Of a stretch of DNA of 50,694 bases, positions 18,092-26,151 are shown piece after piece; the stretch's first letter is position 1; the number at the start of each line of letters is the position of its first letter. The position numbers and the translations under genes were made by a program. Origin of the DNA: Deltaproteobacteria bacterium (GTDB taxonomy: Bacteria > Desulfobacterota > DSM-4660 > Desulfatiglandales > HGW-15); assembly GCA_019308745.1 (NCBI GenBank), contig JAFDHO010000011.1, forward strand, positions 1-50,694, written 5' to 3'. The notes under the pieces are model-generated. The model did not search any database, was not told the DNA's origin, and was given only the letters and a program-made list of their open reading frames with translations.

Positions 18092-20068
18092 ATGAAAGAA
18101 GATCGCCGCAACAAGAAAGACAGAATAAGGGTCAGACTGCGCACGAAATTTATGGTGAGCATCATTGTTCTAGAAGTGATGCTGATGACTGCCATCATTT
18201 TCGTCGTGGAACACCATATGCAGAGCTCCATGCTGGAGGAATTCACAAAACGGGGCCTGTCCTTGGCGAAGAACCTCGCAGCCGTGAATACGAACTATCT
18301 GGCCACTTACAACTATGTGAACATCGAGCAGAGCGTGGAAAGGGTCACCTCTGAAAACGGCCTGGCTTATGCCATTGTCTTGCTCTTCGACGGCGAGGTT
18401 GCAGCTTACAGCGGGCCGGCGAAGTTCAAGTCAAGCATTATCCGGAATGATATCAACGACAATGCCCTAGGCAGCAACAGGGCGTTGACCCAGTTCGGAA
18501 AGATGCCGGGATCCGGCCATGATGTATGCGATATTTCAGTGCCTATCCGGCTCAAGGGCGAGAAATGGGGCACTGTTAGAATAGGCCTCTCCCTGAAGGA
18601 TATGCATGCAGCCATGATGAAGACGAGACTTTCCCTCTTTGCCCTCGGCGGCATCGCAGTGTTGTTGAGTTGTCTTTTTTGTCTGGAACTGGCACGTCGG
18701 ATCACCAAACCCATAGGAAATCTTGTGGGGAGCGTGGAAGCCATATCGAACGGCGAGTACGAACAACAGATAAACATCATGACAAGAGATGAAATCGCCT
18801 ACCTGGGCACCAGATTTGAAGAAATGCGGGAGGCCTTGAAGGACCAAATCAACATGCTTACAGATACGAATGAAGAGCTGACAAAGAGCAATCGCCGACT
18901 TCACAGCCTTTTTCAGGTTAGCCAGGCCATGAACTCCATCCAGAACCAGCAAAAGCTCTATGACTTGATCTTGGAGGCAGCCCTCACCGCGAGCGGGAAT
19001 ACCCTGGGCGGGAACCTGATCGTATTCGACCAGGTGGACAGCCCCCAAGTGGTCGCAAAGGCGTGGAAAGGCCCACTCGAGGAGGATCTGGGGAGACCCG
19101 CAGAAGAGATCCTGGAGACCGAGACCAGCAAGCAGTACCATGGATTTGTTGCAAATCCCGGGATGAAGCCCCTGATCGCGAGGCTGCAGAATTTCCAGAG
19201 GGATACGACCATATTCAGTATGAAATTAGATTCCAATCCGGGCTATGAGTTTCTTACCGTACCCCTTCAGCAGTCCGATACCCTCTTGGGCTACATAAAC
19301 CTTATCAAGAAGAACGAAGACGGAAGGGTGGATAACTCGACCTTACAGACCCTCTCTGTCTTGGCGAGCCATGCCACGGCATCTATCAAGAACAGTAAGC
19401 TCTTCAATGAATTGGAGGAGGCCTATCTCAACTCTATCAAGTCCCTGGCCAAGACACAGGAATTCAAAGATGAATATACCCACGGGCATGCGGAAAGAGT
19501 TGCAAAGATATGCTTAAAGATAGGCAAAGAGATGTCCATGAACGAGAAGTCGCTGAAGGTTCTCTACAACGCGGCCCTTCTCCATGACATCGGCAAGATC
19601 GGGGTTGGAGAAAAGATCCTTAACAAGAAATCTGGTCTTGATCCCGACGAGTGGACGCAGATCAGGCAGCATCCAGTATCAGGGGAGGAAATCTTGCGGC
19701 CACTGCTTTCCCTGAGCGAAGAGTGCAGGATCGTTCGCCACCACCACGAAAGGGAAGACGGGAGAGGATATCCTGACGGCCTCTACGGGAGCCGTCTCAC
19801 ACTCTCAGAAAAGATCATCATCGTCGCGGACGCCTTTGATGCCATGAACTCGAAACGTGCATACAGGCCACCATTGTCTCTGGGGGGGATAAGACGGGAG
19901 CTCAGGGCAAACAAGGGGACCCAGTTCGATGAAGAGGTGGTCGATGTCTTTTTGGGTATCCTGGAAACCGAATACACGGAAAAAGAAGGCGTGGCCAGGG
20001 AAGGCAAAGTCGTTCCATTCCAATTCTTTGGCGGTCATGATAGCACGCTGGAGAATACACAATCTTAA
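18092..20068 (+). CDS. Membrane HAMP-GAF-HD-GYP protein, cyclic di-GMP phosphodiesterase
   Basis: The 658-residue protein begins with a basic tail and a transmembrane segment (about 20-41). A ~135-residue periplasmic sensor region, a second membrane segment (about 178-200), a HAMP linker (ARRITKPIGNLVGSVEAI), a coiled stretch and a GAF-like domain (about 275-430) follow. The C-terminus is an HD-GYP domain with H498-D499 in LLHDIGKIG, the HHHERxDGxGYPDG signature and ADAFDAMNSKRAYR. HD-GYP domains hydrolyse c-di-GMP to pGpG or GMP. The protein would lower the messenger that the riboswitch and PilZ protein upstream detect. The ATG at 18092 follows GGAGGAAAGACC. The binding-protein gene starts 14 nt after its stop, so the two are co-transcribed. 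Confidence 0.92.
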   Translation: MKEDRRNKKDRIRVRLRTKFMVSIIVLEVMLMTAIIFVVEHHMQSSMLEEFTKRGLSLAKNLAAVNTNYLATYNYVNIEQSVERVTSENGLAYAIVLLFDGEVAAYSGPAKFKSSIIRNDINDNALGSNRALTQFGKMPGSGHDVCDISVPIRLKGEKWGTVRIGLSLKDMHAAMMKTRLSLFALGGIAVLLSCLFCLELARRITKPIGNLVGSVEAISNGEYEQQINIMTRDEIAYLGTRFEEMREALKDQINMLTDTNEELTKSNRRLHSLFQVSQAMNSIQNQQKLYDLILEAALTASGNTLGGNLIVFDQVDSPQVVAKAWKGPLEEDLGRPAEEILETETSKQYHGFVANPGMKPLIARLQNFQRDTTIFSMKLDSNPGYEFLTVPLQQSDTLLGYINLIKKNEDGRVDNSTLQTLSVLASHATASIKNSKLFNELEEAYLNSIKSLAKTQEFKDEYTHGHAERVAKICLKIGKEMSMNEKSLKVLYNAALLHDIGKIGVGEKILNKKSGLDPDEWTQIRQHPVSGEEILRPLLSLSEECRIVRHHHEREDGRGYPDGLYGSRLTLSEKIIIVADAFDAMNSKRAYRPPLSLGGIRRELRANKGTQFDEEVVDVFLGILETEYTEKEGVAREGKVVPFQFFGGHDSTLENTQS

Positions 20069-20082
20069 GGGGAGGGTGAACA

Positions 20083-21702
20083 ATGGGAAAAGAGTTCTGT
20101 AAGAAACTGGGGGTATTGCTCCTTGTTTCCCTTAGCCAATTGTTTTTGCTCGGCTATCTCCAGGGTTATGGCGACTGCAGCGAAAGGGCCAGATATGGGG
20201 GAACCTACAGACTTCCACTGGCCAGCGAGCCCACCAACCTGGATCCGGCCTATATTACTGACATATACTCTGTTAATGTGGCAATGAACATATTTGACGG
20301 GCTCGTGGAATTCGACAAGGAATTGAATGTGGTTCCGGCCATCGCCAGGGTCTGGAAGATTTCCCGCGATCATCTCACCTATACCTTCTTTCTCCGCCAG
20401 GGGGTCACATTTCACAACGGACGCGAGGTAACGTCGAGAGATTTCATTTTCTCCCTCAGCAGGATACTGAGCCCTGATACGAAATCGCCGGTGGCTTCCT
20501 TTTTCTTAAACATAAAGGGAGCTAAGGCCTACAATGAGGGAAAGGCCTTTTCCGTAAGTGGTTTGAGGGCCCCGGACCCTTACACACTCAAGATTGAACT
20601 GGAACACCCCTTTACCCCCTTTTTGTCCATACTCGCCATGGCAAATGCCAAGGTGGTGCCGGTGGAGGCATTAGGACCTTCCTTTGGGAGGCATCCCGTA
20701 GGGACAGGGGCCTACCGGTTTGACTCCTGGGAGCCAGGCAGGAGAATCCTCCTCAAGGCCAATGAGTCCTATTTCGGAGGCAGGCCCTTTGTTGATTCCC
20801 TGCATTTCAGGATCTATCAAAACATAGAGTGGGAGAAGATTTTTCAAGACTTTGAACATGGCCTCCTTGATCAGGCCATTATCCCGAGCAACAAATACTC
20901 CACGATCATGGCCGATCCCAGTTATGGGGAGAGGTTTACCCTTATCAGCAAGCCAACCCTAAACCTCGTCTATGTCGGAATGAACGTGAGCGTGAGACCC
21001 CTCAAAGATGTAAGGATTCGCAAAGCGATTTCCTATGGGATTGACACAGAAAGCATTGTCAGGAACATAACCAAGAGGGGAAGTATTCCTGCAAAGGGGG
21101 TCCTACCTCCGGGAGTTGCGGGTTTCAACCCCAAGTTCAAGGGTTACGGTTATGATCCTGAAAAGGCAAGGCAACTCCTTCAGGATGCGGGCCACCCCAT
21201 GGGACGCGGAATAGAACCGATCGAGATATGGACCGTGTCAAAGTCCGAAAGCGTTCAGAAGGAGCTCCAGGCCTACAAGCATTATTTGGCCGAAATCGGT
21301 ATCCAACTCGTTCCAAAGGTGGCAAAGAACTGGGCGGAGTTTCTGGAGCGAATCAATAAAAAGAAGGCTCCGATGTACTACGCTGCCTGGTATGCGGATT
21401 ACCCGGATCCAGACAACTTCCTCTACGTCCTGTTCCATTCCAAGAGCAGGACGAACAGGATGGGATATAGGAACCCGGAAGTCGATGAGATTCTTGAGAG
21501 GGCAAGGAGGGAGATTGATTACATGGAGCGGGTAAAGCTTTACCGGAATATTGAAAGAATGGTGATGCAGGAGGCCCCCATTATCTGTCAGCATGTCAAT
21601 AGTTTCAATTACCTGTTTCAACCCTGGGTGAGAGGAGTGAAAGTGAGTTACCTGGGGGCGGCCTATATCCCTTATGGTGAAGTGTGGATCGAGAAGAAAT
21701 GA
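20083..21702 (+). CDS. Peptide/nickel-type ABC transporter substrate-binding protein (SBP_bac_5), orphan
   Basis: A signal peptide (residues 1-29, hydrophobic LGVLLLVSLSQLFLLGYL) leads into the family 5 binding-protein fold. It is recognised by GGTYRLPLASEPTNLDPAY, the ATYTFFLRQGVTFHNGREV-like block near residue 100, GTGAYRFDSWEPGRRI and RIRKAISYGIDTESIV. Such proteins bind peptides, nickel or sugars in the periplasm. No permease or ATPase gene is adjacent. It is tightly coupled (14 nt) to the HD-GYP sensor, so it may serve as a ligand receptor for that sensor's periplasmic domain instead of transport; this is inference. The ATG at 20083 sits behind GGGGAGGGTGAACA. Confidence 0.9.
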   Translation: MGKEFCKKLGVLLLVSLSQLFLLGYLQGYGDCSERARYGGTYRLPLASEPTNLDPAYITDIYSVNVAMNIFDGLVEFDKELNVVPAIARVWKISRDHLTYTFFLRQGVTFHNGREVTSRDFIFSLSRILSPDTKSPVASFFLNIKGAKAYNEGKAFSVSGLRAPDPYTLKIELEHPFTPFLSILAMANAKVVPVEALGPSFGRHPVGTGAYRFDSWEPGRRILLKANESYFGGRPFVDSLHFRIYQNIEWEKIFQDFEHGLLDQAIIPSNKYSTIMADPSYGERFTLISKPTLNLVYVGMNVSVRPLKDVRIRKAISYGIDTESIVRNITKRGSIPAKGVLPPGVAGFNPKFKGYGYDPEKARQLLQDAGHPMGRGIEPIEIWTVSKSESVQKELQAYKHYLAEIGIQLVPKVAKNWAEFLERINKKKAPMYYAAWYADYPDPDNFLYVLFHSKSRTNRMGYRNPEVDEILERARREIDYMERVKLYRNIERMVMQEAPIICQHVNSFNYLFQPWVRGVKVSYLGAAYIPYGEVWIEKK

Positions 21703-21841
21703 ATCACGAGGCAAGACCCCGCTCAAGCCTTTCAAGTCTTTCTTGATGAAGTCCCATGTGGCAGGGCCCAATCCGGGGGCCCTCATTCGATGGGTTGGCC
21801 CCGATACTTAGAAGAGGCGCCGAAACCCCAACCTATTCCCG

Positions 21842-22056
21842 GTGCTTTACACCAGGATCTTTACTTTTGAGATTCACGATATATCATACGGGGAAGAGGG
21901 CTCGGCCGTGATCGATATGAGCAATCTTCAAGCATTACGCCCACGGCTGTAGACAAACCTGCCGTTTTCTGCTCTGCGGCCTTAAATGCCTTGGTGATCC
22001 GGGGAGAGCAAATGGCCATCGACCATTTTCGTCGTGTTTTGGAGAACAACCTGTAG
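21842..22056 (+). pseudogene. Small frameshifted ORF remnant of unknown family
   Basis: Two consecutive frames read like protein: VLYTRIFTFEIHDISYGEEG and SAVIDMSNLQALRPRL to a TAG at 21950, then in another frame VDKPAVFCSAALNALVIRG and EQMAIDHFRRVLENNL to a TAG at 22054. I do not recognise the family. The rest of the 21703-22094 gap shows nothing. Evidence is only the protein-like composition on both sides of one shift. Confidence 0.3.
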
Positions 22057-22094
22057 GAGCTCCGCCTGCAAGAACCGGAATTCCGGGTGGAGAC

Positions 22095-22520
22095 ATGAAT
22101 CAAGGAATGGAAGGTTTTTGGAAAACAAGGACCCTCGACGAGATGGCGCAGGAGGAATGGGAATCCCTGTGCGACGGCTGCGCTGTTTGCTGCCTGGAAA
22201 AGATCCAAGACAATGATACAGGGATCATCTGGCTGACTCCCATCCCCTGCAAGTATCTGGATATAGAGAGCTGCAGGTGCAGGATCTACGAGATAAGGAC
22301 CGTGGCAAACCCCAATTGCATCAAACTTACGACCGAGAACCTGCCTGAGATCGGCTGGCTCCCGGGGACGTGCGCCTATCGAATCGTTGCCCGGGGAGGA
22401 GACCTTCCCTGGTGGCACCCCCTGATCTCCGGAGACCGGGAGTCGGTGCATGAGGCCGGGGTATCGGCGAAGGCTATGATCGAATCAGGCGTAACAATCC
22501 ATCCCGAAGTCATGTCCTGA
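22095..22520 (+). CDS. YcgN/UPF0260-family cysteine-cluster protein
   Basis: The 141-residue product matches the YcgN family: FWKTRTLDEMAQEEWESLCDG, GCAVCC, PCKYLDIESCRCRIYEIR and WLPGTCAYRIVARGGDLPWWHPL. The conserved cysteines (CDGCAVCC, C in IPCKYL, CRCR, C in GTCAYR) suggest a metal or Fe-S site. The biochemical function is not established. It is unlikely to be secreted. The ATG at 22095 begins MNQGMEGFWK. The radical SAM gene follows 30 nt later on the same strand. Confidence 0.88.
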   Translation: MNQGMEGFWKTRTLDEMAQEEWESLCDGCAVCCLEKIQDNDTGIIWLTPIPCKYLDIESCRCRIYEIRTVANPNCIKLTTENLPEIGWLPGTCAYRIVARGGDLPWWHPLISGDRESVHEAGVSAKAMIESGVTIHPEVMS

Positions 22521-22550
22521 GCCCTGCTTGGCGGAAGTACGGGGTCCCCT

Positions 22551-23519
22551 ATGAAATTGGTCGAGGTCGAAAGGAAGGGTCGCCTATTGACACGAGCTGA
22601 ATTTGGATGCCTCAAAGGTGTTTACAGGATCAACGTGACAAGAGGCTGCGAATTCAAATGCGTTTACTGCTATGCAAGAGGCTACCAGTGGGCACCGCGG
22701 GAGGATGAGGTCCACCTGTATCATAATTTGCCCGAGAAGCTGTCCCGGGAGCTCGACAACGCCAGGAGGCGCCGCCCAGTGAATTGGGTCGCCTTTAATA
22801 CCTCTTCGGATTCCTTCCAGAGCCATCCACGTATCCAGGATATTGCCTACCGAACCATGGAATCCCTCCTGGAAAGAGGCGTTGGATTGACCTTTCTGAC
22901 GAAGGGGAAGATCACCGACCGCTTCATGAAGCTATTTGCCAATCATTCCCATTTGGTTCATGCACGGATCGGGTTGGTATCGACGAGCGACGCATATCAG
23001 CAGCTCTTTGAACCAGGGGCTGCCACGGTGCAGGAACGCCTCGACAATATTACCAACCTTATGGAGGCAGGAATCCAAGTGGAGGCCAGAATCGATCCCA
23101 TCATCCCATTCTACACGGATGACGAAGAATCGATTACAGCGCTCTACCAAGCCCTGGCTGAGAGGGGTGTCAGAAAAGTCACTCTCAGCTATCTGCACTT
23201 GAGACCTGCCATCCTTGACCAACTTGAAAATGAACTGCAGCCTCTGGTGGCCAAGGTACTAATGAGTTGCTTTGAGGCCCAAACATGGTCGACAGTGGGG
23301 TCTTCCACCCGGAGCAAGCTGATACCCCTTGGGCTCAGGAAAAGGGGTTACGGGAGGTTTCTCGTGTTGGCAAAGGACTTCGGCATAGAGCCCATTGTAT
23401 GCTCTTGCAAGAACCCGGATGTGCGTGAAAGCCGTCTTTGCTCTTCGGGATGGGCTGTTCAGAGGGAAGCGCAGTCCGTTGGTGGATGTGGTAGGCAGCT
23501 AAGCCTGTTTCCCTGTTAG
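22551..23519 (+). CDS. Radical SAM protein, spore photoproduct lyase-like
   Basis: The [4Fe-4S]-SAM motif is CxxxCxYCY in GCEFKCVYCYARG (about residues 33-45), preceded by INVTRGC. The body ARIDPIIPFYTDD resembles the SplB-like/Rv2578c group of radical SAM proteins, whose members are mostly uncharacterised. Four further cysteines near the C-terminus (IVCSCKNPD, LCSSGW, GGCGRQLSLFPC) may bind a second cluster. The C-terminal QLSLF resembles a beta-clamp-binding pentapeptide, so a DNA-related role is possible, but this rests on the motif alone. The ATG at 22551 follows a GGCGGAAG-type site. Confidence 0.82.
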   Translation: MKLVEVERKGRLLTRAEFGCLKGVYRINVTRGCEFKCVYCYARGYQWAPREDEVHLYHNLPEKLSRELDNARRRRPVNWVAFNTSSDSFQSHPRIQDIAYRTMESLLERGVGLTFLTKGKITDRFMKLFANHSHLVHARIGLVSTSDAYQQLFEPGAATVQERLDNITNLMEAGIQVEARIDPIIPFYTDDEESITALYQALAERGVRKVTLSYLHLRPAILDQLENELQPLVAKVLMSCFEAQTWSTVGSSTRSKLIPLGLRKRGYGRFLVLAKDFGIEPIVCSCKNPDVRESRLCSSGWAVQREAQSVGGCGRQLSLFPC

Positions 23520-23614
23520 GTGTGCCCGGCCAGTTTAGGTGTTGCCGCGGTTCCCTTCCTGGGATATCATAATCAACAAAGATCGATCGCTCTCACGCAG
23601 GACGAAGCTAAGTC

Positions 23615-23748
23615 CTTCGATTCACAAATACGCTAACGTATTTACTCAGGACCTAGTGCTGCCCTCGGCCGTGAGCTCGAGCCGAACGGAGTGAGCACTA
23701 ATAATTGTTCTCAGCCGAAAAACAAGCCGCCGTAGTTGCGAATCGAAG
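23615..23748 (+). promoter_or_regulatory. Structured leader or small RNA with nested inverted repeats
   Basis: An outer stem CTTCGATTC (23615-23623) / GAATCGAAG (23740-23748) encloses a hairpin AATACG-ctaa-CGTATT (23627-23642). It also encloses a longer stem TAGTGCT (23654-23660) / AGCACTA (23694-23700), inside which TCGGC and GCCGA pair again. All stems are perfect and nested like a multi-way junction. The element ends 31 nt before the start codon at 23779, behind GGGAGG. I do not recognise the RNA family. Confidence 0.5.
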
Positions 23749-23778
23749 CACTAAGCAGAGGAGAGACGGGAGGATGAA

Positions 23779-24096
23779 ATGAAAAAGGTGGCCCGAATTA
23801 GCCAGAACAACCTTTATGATCTTTCGGGGAATAGGATAGGGCATATCTTGCACAATGACCTGTACGGAGGCCACGGCAAGAAGGTTGGTTACGTTGTCAG
23901 CACCGATATCTATGATGCCTATGGTAGCAAGATCGGATATGTCCTGTATTCCGATGTCTATGACAAGTATGGTCTCAAGGCAGGCTCCATGACCTTTGAT
24001 AATGTTTATAGTTCCGGGAGCCTGGACATTTCAACAGACGTTGGTCTTGTCCTCGCCTTGGGCCTTGCCAAGTGCTACTACCTTGGGAACGGCTAA
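23779..24096 (+). CDS. Small beta-repeat protein (beta-flower-like), function unknown
   Basis: The 105-residue protein is built of about four 16-18-residue repeats of the form [LIV]Y-x2-G-x-[KR]-[IV]-G-[YH]-[IV]-x3-D. Examples are LYDLSGNRIGHILHND, LYGGHGKKVGYVVSTD, IYDAYGSKIGYVLYSD and VYDKYGLKAGSMTFDN. Such Tyr/Gly repeats suggest a small beta-propeller-like or '5-fold beta-flower' fold; that is inference. There is no signal peptide, and the C-terminus is mildly hydrophobic. It is preceded by a strongly folded leader and followed by a secreted rhodanese. I cannot assign a function. Confidence 0.75.
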   Translation: MKKVARISQNNLYDLSGNRIGHILHNDLYGGHGKKVGYVVSTDIYDAYGSKIGYVLYSDVYDKYGLKAGSMTFDNVYSSGSLDISTDVGLVLALGLAKCYYLGNG

Positions 24097-24189
24097 CACC
24101 CCGGTGATAGCATTTTCCGCAAGACAAGCAGCCCCTTTGCTGGAGTAAGCTCGGACCCCTATATCAAAGAACCTCAGGAGGACAGAATC

Positions 24190-24599
24190 ATGAGACGGTT
24201 CATTATGCCCATTTTGGCCCTTAGCCTGACTCTGCTGTTCCTAGCGAGCGGCTCTAACGTGCTTTCTCAAGAATACAAGACAGGGGAAATTGAACGCATC
24301 GCTCCGGAAGAGGCACGGCAGAAGGTGCTGGCCGGAACAGCGCTTCTCGCCTGTGCCTATGATGATGAGACCTGCAAGGATATCCTCCTGGAGAGTGCTC
24401 TGCTGCGGGGAGAATTTGAGGCAATGGCCTCAACCTTTCAAAAGGACCAGGAAATCATCTTCTACTGAAGCTGACCTAACGAGGCCACATCTGCCAGGTT
24501 GGCAGAAGACTACATTCGAAAGGCTACACCAATGTCAAGGCCTTGAAGGGCGGGGTCAAGGCCTGGAAACGGGAGGGATATCCGCCCGTCAAGAAATAA
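24190..24599 (+). CDS. Periplasmic rhodanese-like protein, probable selenoprotein (two in-frame UGA), one frameshift
   Basis: A signal peptide (residues 1-26) precedes a rhodanese domain. The frame runs to a UGA at 24466 (residue 93) directly after EIIFY, then AGC, a second UGA at 24472 (residue 95), then PNEATSARLAEDYIRK. Rhodaneses of this type carry the active-site loop Y-C-x-C-P-N-E, so both UGA codons fall exactly where Cys is expected. That supports selenocysteine, at least at the second. A SECIS-like hairpin lies at 24490-24506. After RK the frame shifts by one base in an A-run at 24519-24521 and continues GYTNVKALKGGVKAW to a TAA at 24597. AGGAGG precedes the ATG at 24190. The role would be sulfur or selenium transfer in the periplasm. 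Decay is the alternative. Confidence 0.7.
24490..24506 (+). promoter_or_regulatory. SECIS-like hairpin in the rhodanese coding sequence
   Basis: TCTGCCA-ggt-TGGCAGA is a perfect 7-bp stem with a GGU loop. The loop starts 28 nt after the first UGA and 22 nt after the second. Bacterial SECIS elements lie immediately downstream of the UGA and carry G in the first loop positions, so both position and loop fit. Confidence 0.65.
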
Positions 24600-24623
24600 T
24601 ACAAGGGAAGGAAGGACTACAAA

Positions 24624-25553
24624 ATGATAAAGAAGATCCTTGTGCCTGTCGATGGCTCTATCCACTCCCTCAAGGCAGTCCACTTTGCCTCCACGCTCGC
24701 AGCTCAAAATGATGCCTCTGTGCATCTTGTTCACGTCACCAAGAGGACCGAAATCCCCAAGGCAGTCCTGGATTTCATCAGGTCCGAGGGAATCAGGGAG
24801 AGCCCGAGTGTTGTCTATACTCAATACGTTTCAGACCAGATTCTCATACCAGCGGAAAACGAGGCGAGGGCCAGAGGCATAGGGCGAATTGAGATGGCCT
24901 GCCTTCAGGGGGATCCCGCACAGGAGATCATCAGTTACGCCTCCTGGATTGACTGTGATCTGATTGTTATGGGAAGTAGAGGGCAGGGAGCCGTCAAGGG
25001 CCTTATGATGGGGAGTGTGTCTACCAGGGTTTGTCACGGAACCGACCGGACCTGTGTCGTAGTGAGGAGGAATATCCTGGAGGACAGAAGGATCCTCGTT
25101 GTCGATGACGAGCCCGATGTCCTGGAGACACTGGAGGAACTATTATACATGTGCGACGTGGTAAAGGCCTCAACCCTCGAGGAGGGCAGGGATCTGCTCC
25201 AAAGGGAAAGATTTGATATAGCCATTCTGGACATCATGGGAGTCCACGGCTATGATCTGCTCAAGGTTGCCAAGGAGAAGGATGTCGCCGCCGTGATGTT
25301 GACGGCTCATGCCCTGAGCCCGGAAGACATCAAGAAGTCTCACCTCGAGGGTGCGGTTTCCTACGTGCCGAAGGACAAAATGAAGGATATTACGATCTTT
25401 CTCAAGGATGTCCTGGAGGCCAAGGAAAAGGAGCGCAACCCTTGGAGGCGATGGCTTGAAAGGCTTGGCTCCTACTTTGATGATTTGTTCGGGGCCGAGT
25501 GGAAACAGGACGATCCCAAGTTTTGGGACAGATTCCCCTACTACTATTATTGA
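24624..25553 (+). CDS. Universal stress protein fused to a response-regulator receiver domain
   Basis: Residues 1-148 form a UspA domain: KKILVPVDGSIHSLKAV at the start and the ATP-binding GSRGQGAVKGLMMGSVSTRV at the end. Residues 155-275 form a receiver domain with RILVVDDEPDVLETLEELL, phospho-acceptor Asp203 in AILDIMG, VMLTAHA and the conserved Lys in YVPKDK. A charged, aromatic tail ends FYYYY-like (RFPYYYY). There is no DNA-binding output, so it would act by protein contact, switching with phosphorylation and nucleotide. No histidine kinase gene is adjacent. The ATG at 24624 follows AAGGAAGGACTACAAA and lies 24 nt after the rhodanese end. Confidence 0.9.
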   Translation: MIKKILVPVDGSIHSLKAVHFASTLAAQNDASVHLVHVTKRTEIPKAVLDFIRSEGIRESPSVVYTQYVSDQILIPAENEARARGIGRIEMACLQGDPAQEIISYASWIDCDLIVMGSRGQGAVKGLMMGSVSTRVCHGTDRTCVVVRRNILEDRRILVVDDEPDVLETLEELLYMCDVVKASTLEEGRDLLQRERFDIAILDIMGVHGYDLLKVAKEKDVAAVMLTAHALSPEDIKKSHLEGAVSYVPKDKMKDITIFLKDVLEAKEKERNPWRRWLERLGSYFDDLFGAEWKQDDPKFWDRFPYYYY

Positions 25554-25562
25554 GAGGATCTG

Positions 25563-26014
25563 ATGAGGAAACTAACACCAGAGCAATGGGAGGAGAAGTA
25601 TATTTGAGGGGATGTAGCGCAATTTGACCAAAAGAACCCTATATTCATAAGGCCCATTTGGGACCCGAGCATTCATGATAAGCTTGATGACTGGTCGTTT
25701 GTTGGTCCTTTCAAGGACAAGAAGGGTTACGCTCTGGAAGACCAGGCGCTGCGCTGGGCCTAAAGCAGGGGCACCATGATGGTCCTTTTCAACAACTATA
25801 TGACCATCTTCATCAAGAACCTCGGTTTCGATGCCATTGATTGCAGCATCAACGACGTCGCCCTTTCCATCGCTTTGTCCGGTGGTGTGTCGACCACGTC
25901 CGGTGGGCAGATCCCCTTTATGTAAAAGCGGACATCTGGGGCGGGTATGGAAAGCCCACAGAAGAGGATCGCTCTTGGGATGAGTGGAAGCCGGAAAAGG
26001 CCAAGCGATTGTGA
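25563..26014 (+). pseudogene. Decayed enzyme fragment, family not recognised
   Basis: From the ATG at 25563 (MRKLTPEQWEEKYI) the frame is broken by a TGA at 25605, resumes as GDVAQFDQKNPIFIRPIWDP and WSFVGPFKDKKGYALEDQAL, and hits a TAA near 25761. It goes on with TMMVLFNNYMTIFIKNLGFD, then shifts frame near 25890 into VDHVRWADPLYVKADIWGGY and ends at a TGA at 26012. The continuous protein-like quality over about 150 codons shows a once-real gene. It faintly recalls anaerobic reductive-dehalogenase-like leader regions, but I cannot assign it. It starts 9 nt after the USP-receiver gene. Confidence 0.55.
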
Positions 26015-26151
26015 AGCCTATCTGCTCCAGTCTCTGCCCGGGGGCTGGACGGGAATCCTCCCATTCTCCAGGATGGCTCTTGGATAACCGAGACATGTGC
26101 GCATCAGACGGTATCCAGCGGCTCTTCCCGCCGCCCGACACTCCCTGACAT

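Noticed and set aside
21861-22451. 196-codon minus-strand frame across 21861-22451
   Set aside because: It covers the clear YcgN-family gene in antisense and has no domain of its own.
25600-25610. TGA at 25605 as a second selenocysteine codon
   Set aside because: The surrounding EEKYI-x-GDVAQ context does not resemble a Cys/Sec site. A TAA and a frameshift follow, and no SECIS-like stem was seen, so decay is the simpler reading.
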